DNA from: Polyangium sp. 15x6
GTDB taxonomy: Bacteria > Myxococcota_A > Polyangia > Polyangiales > Polyangiaceae
Direction: 5' to 3'
NCBI RefSeq assembly: GCF_029960785.1
Contig: NZ_JASBQE010000121.1
Coordinates: 1-33,418 of the forward strand
DNA: 33,418 bases
Each line of letters opens with the position of its first letter. The stretch's first letter is position 1. A program made the translations under genes and the position numbers. This document shows, piece by piece, positions 13,974-21,357 of this stretch. The notes beneath the pieces are model-generated. The model was not told where the DNA came from and made no database searches. It saw only the letters and a program-made list of their open reading frames with translations.

Positions 13974-15881
13974 TCAAGCCAGACGCCCCTCCCGCTCATT
14001 GCCGAGTTTTTGCAGGAGCTGCCGCACGGCCTCGAAATCCGGCGGCTTCGTCAGGTGAAGATCACACCCCGCCGCGCGTGATCGCTCCCGGTCCTCGTCC
14101 CGCCCATACCCGGACAGCGCGACGAGCAGGACCTCATGACCCCAAGGTTCCCGGCGGAGCTGCCGCGCGACCTCGTATCCATCCATGCCCGGGAGGCCGA
14201 GATCCAAAAAGACCACGGTCGGCCGGACGGCCCGCGCCGCCGCGAGCGCCGAGGGGCCGTCATGAGCCCGCTCCACCTCGTGCCCCAGCATTTCCAGGAG
14301 CAGGGAAAGCGTCTCCGCCGAATCCCGATTGTCGTCCACCACCAGCACCCGCAAGCTCTTGGCCCCGTCGACGTCCCCACGCGATCCGGATTCGTGTTCT
14401 GCGGTCTCCCCATTCGACGTTGGCAGCCGGACCGTGAATGCGCTGCCCTTGCCCAGGCCCGCGCTCTCCGCCAGCACCGCGCCGCCGTGCATTTCGACGA
14501 GCTGCTTGACGAGCGTCAACCCCACGCCGAGCCCCCCTTGCGCCCGGTCGAGGGACACGTCGCCCTGCGTGAACAGGTCGAAAATGCGCGGGAGGAGCGC
14601 CGCGTCGATTCCCATGCCAGTGTCCGTGATTCGCACGACCGCCTCGGCGCCTCTCCGCGTGGCCGTGATGCCGAGTTGCCCTCCCTGCGGGGTGAATTTG
14701 GCCGCGTTGTTGAGCAGGTTCGCGAAGACCTGCGTCAGCCGGGTGAGGTCCGCGCGCACTTGCACCGGCGCGGACGGTAAATGCACCACGAGCGCCTGTT
14801 TTCGCGATTCCACGAGCGGACGCACCATTTCCACGGCTTGCGTCACGGCCCTGCCGAGGTCGATGAGCTCGGAGTGCAGCGTGATCTTCCCCCGGCTCAC
14901 CCGGGATACGTCGAGCAGGTCGTCGACGAGCCGTGACAACGTCATGACCTGACGCTCGATGATCACGCAGGCGTCTTGCACCCTGGTATCCCCGAGCGGG
15001 GCCGTCTTGTATCGTACGATGGTCGCCGCATTGAGGATCGGCGCCAGCGGATTGCGGAGCTCGTGGGCGAGCATGGCGAGGAATTCGTCCTTGCGTCGGT
15101 CCGCTTCCTGGAGCTCCTCGGTCCGCGCTCGGAGGCCCTCCTCCAGCTTTTTGCGCTCGCTGATGTCCTCCACGAGCCCGTCCACCACCGTCCGCCCGTC
15201 CTCCTCGCCCACACGCTCGCTCACCCGCGCCCAGACCCGCGACCCGTCCGGCCGGCGCACCTCCATTTCGCGCTTCGCCATGGCCCGCCCGCTCTCGGTA
15301 TCGCGGACCTTGTCCGCCTGCTCAGGCGGCGAAAGGAGCGCTTCGATGCTCGCCGCTCGCGCCTCCTCGAGCGTCCTCCGGCCGATGACCCGCAAAAACG
15401 CGGGATTGCACGAGAGGAGCTCGCCCTCGGCGGTGGCGCGAAAAACCCCGACGTCGAGCGCGTCCGTGAGCCGCTGGAGGTGGTTCTCGACCTGCGCCAG
15501 CCGCCGCTTGGCCGTGGCCCGATCCATCGCGTGCCGGATGGCGAGCGGCAGCCGGGCCATTCGCTGGGGGCTCTTCACCACGTAATCGTCGGCCCCGGAC
15601 TTCATGGCCTCGACCGCCACCTCCTCGTTCCCGCTGCCGGTGAACAGGACGACCGGGACATCGGGCCAGTGGCGCTTGACGAACTGCAGCACCTGAATGC
15701 CGTCCGTCCATTGCATCAGGTAATCGGTCACGACGGCGTCGTACCCGCCCCGGGCGAGCGCCCGTTCGAACCCGGCCTTGTCGAAGACCTCGTCCGCCTG
15801 GGCATCCGGAAACTCGTGCGACAGGAGCCGGATCGCAACGAGGCGGTCGTCCGGGTTGTCGTCCAGGACGAGAAAACGCAT
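13974..15881 (-). CDS. Hybrid histidine kinase: REC-PAS-HisKA-HATPase-REC
   Basis: This 635-residue soluble protein carries an N-terminal receiver (1-120; acceptor Asp53 in VVTDYLMQ, Lys103), a PAS domain (about 135-245), a HisKA domain with His273 in LAHELRNPLAP, a HATPase (about 390-490; N box NLLNNAAKF, G boxes DTGMGID and GLGVGLTL) and a C-terminal receiver (about 510-630; FLDLGLPGMDG, LTKPP). The receiver at the front suggests it is switched on by phosphotransfer, with the rear receiver passing phosphate onward. It starts four bases after the stop of the single-domain receiver gene, as the last gene of a three-gene operon. No DNA-binding output lies in the operon, so targets are elsewhere. 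Confidence 0.93.
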   Translation of the reverse strand: MRFLVLDDNPDDRLVAIRLLSHEFPDAQADEVFDKAGFERALARGGYDAVVTDYLMQWTDGIQVLQFVKRHWPDVPVVLFTGSGNEEVAVEAMKSGADDYVVKSPQRMARLPLAIRHAMDRATAKRRLAQVENHLQRLTDALDVGVFRATAEGELLSCNPAFLRVIGRRTLEEARAASIEALLSPPEQADKVRDTESGRAMAKREMEVRRPDGSRVWARVSERVGEEDGRTVVDGLVEDISERKKLEEGLRARTEELQEADRRKDEFLAMLAHELRNPLAPILNAATIVRYKTAPLGDTRVQDACVIIERQVMTLSRLVDDLLDVSRVSRGKITLHSELIDLGRAVTQAVEMVRPLVESRKQALVVHLPSAPVQVRADLTRLTQVFANLLNNAAKFTPQGGQLGITATRRGAEAVVRITDTGMGIDAALLPRIFDLFTQGDVSLDRAQGGLGVGLTLVKQLVEMHGGAVLAESAGLGKGSAFTVRLPTSNGETAEHESGSRGDVDGAKSLRVLVVDDNRDSAETLSLLLEMLGHEVERAHDGPSALAAARAVRPTVVFLDLGLPGMDGYEVARQLRREPWGHEVLLVALSGYGRDEDRERSRAAGCDLHLTKPPDFEAVRQLLQKLGNEREGRLA

Positions 15882-15885
15882 GAGG

Positions 15886-16338
15886 TCAGGCGACCTCCGT
15901 GTCCGCCCGTCGATTGAGGTTGAGCCAGTAGACCCCGAGCGCCTTCACCGCGTCGAGCAGACCCTCGAAGCTGACGGGTTTGACCAGGTACGAATTGCAC
16001 CCGAGGTCGTACGCCTTCCGCATATCGGTGTTCTCCATCGACGACGTCAACACGACGACCGGGAGACGCTTGAGCCCCGGCTGCTGCCGCAGCCATTCCA
16101 GGACCTCCAGCCCCGAGCGCCGCGGCAATTTCAGATCGAGCAATATCAAGGCCGGCAAGGGGTGCGTCGCGCGGTCGTCGTACGGGGGCCGCCCGGACAG
16201 GTAGTCCACCGCCGTATCCCCGTTGTCCACGATGCGCAGCGGGTTCACGAGCTGGGCTTTCTTGAAGGCGCGGCGAATCATGAGCACGTCGGTCGTATCG
16301 TCCTCGACCACGAGCACGCCGATGTCCGCGACGTTCAT
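15886..16338 (-). CDS. Single-domain response regulator (Rcp1-like receiver)
   Basis: This is a 150-residue stand-alone receiver. The acidic pair is in VLVVEDDTTD, the acceptor is Asp68 in LILLDLKLP, and the switch residues Thr and Lys are in VVVLTSSMEN and NSYLVKPVS. The RRSGLEVLEWLRQQ stretch and the long loop PPYDDRATHP are typical of Rcp1-type receivers that pair with phytochrome-like kinases. The ATG at 16338 overlaps the stop of the upstream kinase (ATGA), which indicates translational coupling; a longer upstream frame overlapping the kinase is rejected. It probably shuttles phosphate from the membrane kinase to the downstream hybrid kinase. Confidence 0.93.
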   Translation of the reverse strand: MNVADIGVLVVEDDTTDVLMIRRAFKKAQLVNPLRIVDNGDTAVDYLSGRPPYDDRATHPLPALILLDLKLPRRSGLEVLEWLRQQPGLKRLPVVVLTSSMENTDMRKAYDLGCNSYLVKPVSFEGLLDAVKALGVYWLNLNRRADTEVA

Positions 16339-18674
16339 ACGCCCTCCTGCTTCGGCAGCTCGATCCAGAATCGGCTCCCGCCGGTCGGATTGGGCTCGAC
16401 CCCGCACGATCCGCCCATCCGCTCGGCGCTTTTCCGCACGATGGCAAGGCCGATGCCGGTGCCCGGGTAGGCCTCTTGCGCGTGGAGACGCTCGAAGACC
16501 CGGAAAATGCGCTCCCGGTGCTCCGGCTCGACGCCGATTCCGTTGTCCTCGACCCAGAGCCGCACGCGATCGCCGCGGTCCTCGGCATACACGTGCGCCA
16601 CGGGCTTCTTGCCCGCCTGCACGAATTTGATGGCGTTTCCGAGGAGGTTCGTCACCACCTGCCCGAGCGTCGTCCGATGCGCGACCACCAGGCCGAGCGG
16701 CCATGCCACGGTCACCTCGGCCCTGCGCTCGCGAATCTCCGGCCGCATCTGCCCGAGGACGTCGGTGAGGACGCTGTCGAGATCGAGCGGTTCGGGGCGA
16801 ATCGCCTCCCGCGCCAGCCGTGCGTACGCGAGCAGGTCCTTGATGAGGTTGTCCATCCGGACCGCGGCCCCCACGATACGCTGCGTGTAGTCCCTGGCCT
16901 CGGCGGGCAGCTCCTCCGCGTAATCCTCGAACAGGGCGTCGGCGAGGGAATGCATGTTGCGCACAGGGGCCCGGAGATCGTGGGCGATCGTGTAGGAAAA
17001 TGCCTCGAGCTCCGCGTTCGCCTCGGAGAGTGCCCGGGTGCGCTCCTCGACCCGCTGCTCGAGCGCGGCAGCGAGCCTTCGCACCTCCTCCTCCGCTCGC
17101 TTTCGGGCCGTGATGTCACGAGATACCCCGACCAGGCCGACGACGGCCCCGCTCGCGTCCCGGAGCGGCGCCTTCGTCGTCAAATAGGTCCGGACCGCGC
17201 CCGGCGGGCCGAATTCCTCTTCGTCCGTCACCTCCCGCCCGCTCGTCATCACGGAACGATCGAGCTCCGCAATGCGGCGGCCCTGCTCGGCTTGCGGGGC
17301 GAAGTCGACGTCGCGGCGTCCGATCGCCTCTTCCTCGGTGCGTCCGATCGCGTGCAGCGTGGATGGGTTCGCGAGCGTGAGCCGACCGGCGGCGTCCTTT
17401 GCATAAATGAGGTCGCTCGTGGCCTCGGTGACCGCTCGCAGGAGCGCTTTCCGTTGCTGGAGCGCCTCCTCGGCCTCGACCCGCTCGGTCACGTCCTGAA
17501 AGACGACCATGGCCCGCAGCGGCTCACCCCGCTCGTTCCGGATGATGGTGGCCGTCACGCGCACCCGGATTTCCCGCCCGTCCTTGCGGACGTACCGCGT
17601 TTCGCTCTCGAACATGGGGCGCTCGCCCCGCACGGTCGCCTGAAAGCGCGCCCAATCCGCGGCCCGGTTGTCCGGGTGCGTGACCTCGGGGAACGTCATT
17701 GTGGCGAGCTCGTCCGCGGTGCAGCCCGTGATTTCGCAGAGCATGTGGTTCACCCGCAGAAATCGCCCGGTCGCGAGGTCCACCTGCGCCTCGCCGACCC
17801 CGGCTCGCTCGAAGGCCTCGCGGAACTCTGCTTCGCTCGCCGCGAGCCGCCGTGCTGCTTCTCGTTTGGTCGTCCCGTCCTGGAACACGAGCACGACCCC
17901 GCGGATCCGCCCGGTGTCGTCCAGGATCGGCGCGCCCGAATCCGAAATGGGGTATTCCCGTCCATCGCGGGCGAGCAGCAATGTGTGGTTGGCGAGCCCA
18001 ACCACGGATCCCTCCTGCAAAACCTTCGTGACCGGGTCTTCCATGGGCTCTCGATCGGGCTCGCCCACGATGCGGAACACCTCCCGGAGCGGCCAACCGA
18101 CGACGTCCGCCTCTTTCCATCCCGTGAGTTTTTCCGCGGACGGGTTCATGAAGCAAACGCGCCCGACCTCGTCCGTGGCGATGACCCCGTCGCCGATGCT
18201 TCGGAGCGTGACGCGCAGCCACTCCTCGCTCGCCTGCGTCTTTCGCTCGGCGATCTCGGCGCGGCTCCGGGCGCGGTGGAGCGAATCCGTCAAATAACTC
18301 AGGCCGCCGCCGGTGAAGAGGAAAAGCGCGAGCTGTGCGTGGACCACCTGCATCGAGAGCCCGAGCTCGAATCGTGGGCGCAGAATGAAGAAGGTGGCCG
18401 AGAGGGCGGCCAGGACCATGGCGAAGAGCGCCGCCCGCAGCCCGCCGTACCAGGCCGTGGCCATGACGGCGAGGGTGAAGACGAGGAAAGGGGAATGCTC
18501 CTCGAGCAAGGGGGCGAGCGCGAGCCGGATCGCCGTCACCACGGCGACGGCCGCGATGGCTACACCATACCGCGCGAGGATCCGCTTGCCGGTCCGTTGA
18601 CGAGGCGGCTTCGGGCTCGCGCTCGCCTGCGGAGTCGACCACACGGGCGAGCTCGTTCGGGCGTCGTACAACAT
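16335..18674 (-). CDS. Membrane-anchored multi-PAS sensor histidine kinase
   Basis: This is a 779-residue kinase. Residues about 30-130 form a DUF4118-like membrane domain of the KdpD type (VTAIRLALAPL, LVFTLAVMATAWYGGLRAA, SATFFILRPRF). There follow three PAS/PAC units (about 145-265, 275-400, 405-530), a coiled linker (RLAAALEQRVEERTRALSEA), a HisKA domain with the phospho-His in YTIAHDLRAPV, and a HATPase domain (NLLGNAIKF, VEDNGIGVEP, GTGIGLAIV). HisKA of the HDLRAP type is typical of phytochrome-like kinases, but there is no GAF/PHY module or chromophore cysteine. The ligand is unknown. It is the first gene of the three-gene operon and overlaps the next gene by four bases. Confidence 0.93.
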   Translation of the reverse strand: MLYDARTSSPVWSTPQASASPKPPRQRTGKRILARYGVAIAAVAVVTAIRLALAPLLEEHSPFLVFTLAVMATAWYGGLRAALFAMVLAALSATFFILRPRFELGLSMQVVHAQLALFLFTGGGLSYLTDSLHRARSRAEIAERKTQASEEWLRVTLRSIGDGVIATDEVGRVCFMNPSAEKLTGWKEADVVGWPLREVFRIVGEPDREPMEDPVTKVLQEGSVVGLANHTLLLARDGREYPISDSGAPILDDTGRIRGVVLVFQDGTTKREAARRLAASEAEFREAFERAGVGEAQVDLATGRFLRVNHMLCEITGCTADELATMTFPEVTHPDNRAADWARFQATVRGERPMFESETRYVRKDGREIRVRVTATIIRNERGEPLRAMVVFQDVTERVEAEEALQQRKALLRAVTEATSDLIYAKDAAGRLTLANPSTLHAIGRTEEEAIGRRDVDFAPQAEQGRRIAELDRSVMTSGREVTDEEEFGPPGAVRTYLTTKAPLRDASGAVVGLVGVSRDITARKRAEEEVRRLAAALEQRVEERTRALSEANAELEAFSYTIAHDLRAPVRNMHSLADALFEDYAEELPAEARDYTQRIVGAAVRMDNLIKDLLAYARLAREAIRPEPLDLDSVLTDVLGQMRPEIRERRAEVTVAWPLGLVVAHRTTLGQVVTNLLGNAIKFVQAGKKPVAHVYAEDRGDRVRLWVEDNGIGVEPEHRERIFRVFERLHAQEAYPGTGIGLAIVRKSAERMGGSCGVEPNPTGGSRFWIELPKQEGV

Positions 18675-18730
18675 TTCATGCGTGTACGTAGCCAGTGCGC
18701 AAGACCTCAGGGAGCCTTCCGCAGGAAGTT

Positions 18731-18763
18731 GATTCCGCGCGGCCGAACGGGCCGAGCGGAGTC
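18731..18763 (-). terminator. GC-rich hairpin 3' of the DUF1254/DUF1214 gene
   Basis: Arms GATTCCGCGCGGCC (18731-18744) and GGCCGAGCGGAGTC (18750-18763) pair at 12 of 14 positions, plus one G-U, around a five-base loop. The stem lies 17 bp after the stop of the minus-strand gene. No T-run follows on the minus strand, so it may be a terminator without a U-tract or an mRNA 3' stabiliser. It also lies upstream of the kinase operon start. Confidence 0.4.
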
Positions 18764-18780
18764 GTCATCGGGATGGGTCG

Positions 18781-20208
18781 TCAGCGCATGCGACGGACGC
18801 CGGGTGGTACCCACGCCTGGTCCAGCACCGATTGCATCGGCCAGTAGAGCCGCAACATCAGCGCGAAACGACCCGACGGCGCCGGGAGCCAGTTCGACTC
18901 CTTGCCTTCGCCGGGCGATTCGTGCTGGATGTAGAGATCCAGCGAGCCATCGTCATTGTAGTGAAGATCGTCGCGCGGACCGAGCGTGTAGCGATTCAGC
19001 GCATTGTCGTAGAAGAAGTACCGTTCATTGTACATCGTCAGCGACCAGAACCCGTTCGCCTGGGGCAGCTTGCCGCTCGGGAAGTGCAGCACGTACGCGT
19101 GGTCGCCCGACAGCGGCCTGCCTTCGGCGTCGACATCCGTGAGCGGATAGACGGCGTCTTGCGGGAGATTGGCGCCGAGCCCGACATAGGTGATGTAGGC
19201 GCGCTGGAGGTAATCGGTACCGTAGGTGCCGGTCCTGAGAGAAAACGTCCAGCCGTTGAACTGCGACCCGGCGCTCGGGGCATGGGCCAGAATGTCTCGG
19301 AGCGCGGCGTCGGGCACGCGGGAAAGGGCCTCGAGCTCTGCTGGGGAAAACCTCCGAGGGTCGAACGCACGTCCTGGGACGATGCCGAGTTTCGCGAGCT
19401 TTTCCACCATCGGAGCATCGGCAGCGGCCGGCGGGTTCTTCGCCATCGCGTCGGCGAGAATCCCGAAGAAGGACGGGGCTTCGAGGGCGTTGACCTGATC
19501 CCGGACCGCGGTCGTCATATCGATCGAGGGGTCGACACGGCCTCGCGGTGGGATGTACTCCGTGCCCCAGGCGCTCAGCGGAACGAGCTTGTACTGATTC
19601 TGTAGGGCGTTCACGGCCGCGAAGTCTTTCTCCGTGCCGGAGCTGTAGGTGCGTCCGATGATCCAGACGATGTTCGTCGGTGCCTCGATCTCGGTGACGC
19701 CGGCGGGAAGCTCGCCGTGCCAGCCGGGACCCGTGATCGCATAGTCGTGCGCTTTGCCTCCCACGGTGCGCTTTCCCGGTGACGCGAACACGTTCGTCCA
19801 AGCGTCGAGCATCGGGAACAGGTAGTAGCGATTCCCCATTTCGGGAACGCTCAGGATGTAGGGCTCATCCGACAAATCCAGCCATGCCACGGAGTAGAGC
19901 GTATCGGCGTTGGGCGCCGTGACGTCCCGGAAATTCGCATCAGGGTATCTGCGAACATTCGCGAATTGACCCATCGGAGCGCGTGTTTGCGTGGGCTCGG
20001 CGACGTTCGTCATGACCCTTCGGGTCATTTCCATCGTGACCAGCGGGTAGCCATAAACATAAACGTCCTTGCCCAGCGCGAACACCTGGTCCGGAGTCAG
20101 AGACCCACCACCATCTCCGAGCCCGGGCTCGAGACCCACCGCGGCAGACGACGTGAGAAGCGACGACAGCGCGACGACGGGAAAACATCGCGTAAACAAC
20201 GTTGCCAT
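18781..20208 (-). CDS. DUF1254/DUF1214 secreted protein
   Basis: From ATG 20208 (GAGGAGGA six bases upstream) the product has 475 residues with a signal peptide near residue 24 (LTSSAAVG). A further upstream in-frame ATG at 20316 would add 36 residues with no signal character and is disfavoured. The DUF1254 part (about 40-170) includes DVYVYGYPLVTMEMTRRVM, NADTLYSVAWLDLSDEP and RYYLFPMLDAWTNVF. The DUF1214 part (about 330-450) includes FPSGKLPQANGFWSLTMYN and RYTLGPRDDL. The family is widespread and periplasmic but biochemically undefined. Its 3' side carries a strong hairpin. Confidence 0.88.
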   Translation of the reverse strand: MATLFTRCFPVVALSSLLTSSAAVGLEPGLGDGGGSLTPDQVFALGKDVYVYGYPLVTMEMTRRVMTNVAEPTQTRAPMGQFANVRRYPDANFRDVTAPNADTLYSVAWLDLSDEPYILSVPEMGNRYYLFPMLDAWTNVFASPGKRTVGGKAHDYAITGPGWHGELPAGVTEIEAPTNIVWIIGRTYSSGTEKDFAAVNALQNQYKLVPLSAWGTEYIPPRGRVDPSIDMTTAVRDQVNALEAPSFFGILADAMAKNPPAAADAPMVEKLAKLGIVPGRAFDPRRFSPAELEALSRVPDAALRDILAHAPSAGSQFNGWTFSLRTGTYGTDYLQRAYITYVGLGANLPQDAVYPLTDVDAEGRPLSGDHAYVLHFPSGKLPQANGFWSLTMYNERYFFYDNALNRYTLGPRDDLHYNDDGSLDLYIQHESPGEGKESNWLPAPSGRFALMLRLYWPMQSVLDQAWVPPGVRRMR

Positions 20209-20382
20209 GCGTCCATCCTCCTCGTCGACGGTTTGCAACTCGCATACCGAGGTGACGATTTGGGGGATGATCACGTGGTCGGAGCCGCTCGGGCGAAATC
20301 GCAGGGGAGTTTGCATCCCCCGGACTCCGGGAAAATTGCCCTTGGGGCTCCCGCTCCGAGCGGGTTCCTCCTGAGCCGACGC

Positions 20383-20963
20383 CTACTCGAGAAAGGCGCA
20401 CTCGATCCCGGCGAGCGTGAGCCCCCAATCGTCTCCGATGTTCCAGCGGCGGAGCTCGGCGTCCATGATACGGAGCGCCTCGTCGACGTGACGGAAATCG
20501 TGGACTTGGTTCGACACGTTCCACCGTTCGATCGGTCCGCTCGTTTCGCCGCAGGCCCCGGCCCCCACGGAACTGGCGTTGTCTTTTCCGAGCTCCGCCC
20601 GCAACGCCCCGAGCGTCGACATGCCAAACGACATGAAGTGGACGTTCGGGCACGCCTTGGCGTCGGGCTTGTCGCATTCGTTCGGTTTGCGCTGGGTGTA
20701 TTCGATCCGGCGCTTTCCGTGGCCGTGGACGCGGATGTAATATTGCGGTGAGTCCGGATATTGACCCCGACAGGTCTTCGGCGGATCGAACGAGACCCCA
20801 TCGGCGCTCGAGACGAGCGTAATCTGCGAAGGCTGCCCTTTCACGATGGCAACGGGGCAGCGGTCCGCGGCCCGCAGCCGGCAAAAGCGGCGCAGACGAC
20901 GAGGACGAGCGCGCATGCGAGGCCTGTCCTCGCGGTTTTCTGGAAGCAGATACGGATCGACAC
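20383..20963 (-). pseudogene. Frameshifted lipoprotein gene (unknown family)
   Basis: The body (about 20383-20850) reads as an intact frame with VKGQPSQITLVSSADG, YYIRVHGHGKRRIEY, FMSFGMSTLGALRAEL and a C-terminus ending GIECAFLE. That frame's own upstream reading is Arg-rich and lacks a signal. One frame over, from GTG 20963, there is a textbook lipoprotein signal (MSIRICFQKTARTG, then ACALVLVVCAAFAGC) that hits a stop (20842-20844) just as the body begins. A one-base frameshift near 20840-20870 therefore separates signal from body. It may be a true pseudogene or an assembly error. I do not recognise the family. Confidence 0.7.
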
Positions 20964-21357
20964 GGCCAAACCGTCTTACTGAGATTGGCATGCTCCTGGC
21001 AAGCTACCGTGCGGTTCGCGCAGACCAATTCCTGCTCTTCCAGCGTGCTGGCCGCAGGGGCCACGTCGTCGCCCCGCGGCCGCCTCGTTCGACGTGCCTC
21101 TCGGGAGACCTGTCACGCCATCGTTACGCTGTCACGACGCAATGACAGCAGAAGAGCGCGATCGTCACGTGGGCGCTACAGTGTCATCCTGGATGTATGG
21201 CTCCCGAGGACATACATCCCGTGTTTCGCGCTGGTACGGTGGATGCAGTCGGAGGCTCGTGACCACCCACGAATGGAGGGGTTGGTCTCCGCCGTGGCCT
21301 GCGCCGATCCGGCGCTGGGGTCATTCCATTCACGATCCTTGTATTGGGGTTTCGCTG
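20964..21357. other. 394-bp divergent intergenic region
   Basis: This gap separates the frameshifted lipoprotein (-) from the M23-like gene (+) and should hold both promoters. I see no credible gene in it. It contains several TGTCA/TGACA motifs (21111 TGTCACG, 21130 TGTCACG, 21143 TGACA, 21182 TGTCA) and a perfect inverted repeat at 21191-21219. Confidence 0.6.
21191..21219. promoter_or_regulatory. Perfect 9-bp inverted repeat, candidate operator or hairpin
   Basis: GGATGTATG (21191-21199) and CATACATCC (21211-21219) are exact reverse complements around an 11-base spacer. They lie 138 bp before the M23-like ATG and directly after a cluster of TGTCAC half-sites. The arm composition (AT-rich for this genome) stands out. 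No T-run follows, so an operator fits better than a terminator. The regulator is unknown. Confidence 0.4.

Noticed and set aside
13971-13976. TGATCA palindrome formed by two abutting convergent stops
   Set aside because: Two TGA stops meeting tail to tail always give TGATCA; it needs no further explanation.
15760-15775. GTTCGAACCCG resembling a tRNA T-loop
   Set aside because: It lies inside the first receiver domain of the hybrid kinase and no cloverleaf can be drawn around it.
16476-19142. 888-codon plus-strand frame
   Set aside because: It is antisense to the multi-PAS kinase, whose domains are unambiguous, and has no recognisable domain itself.
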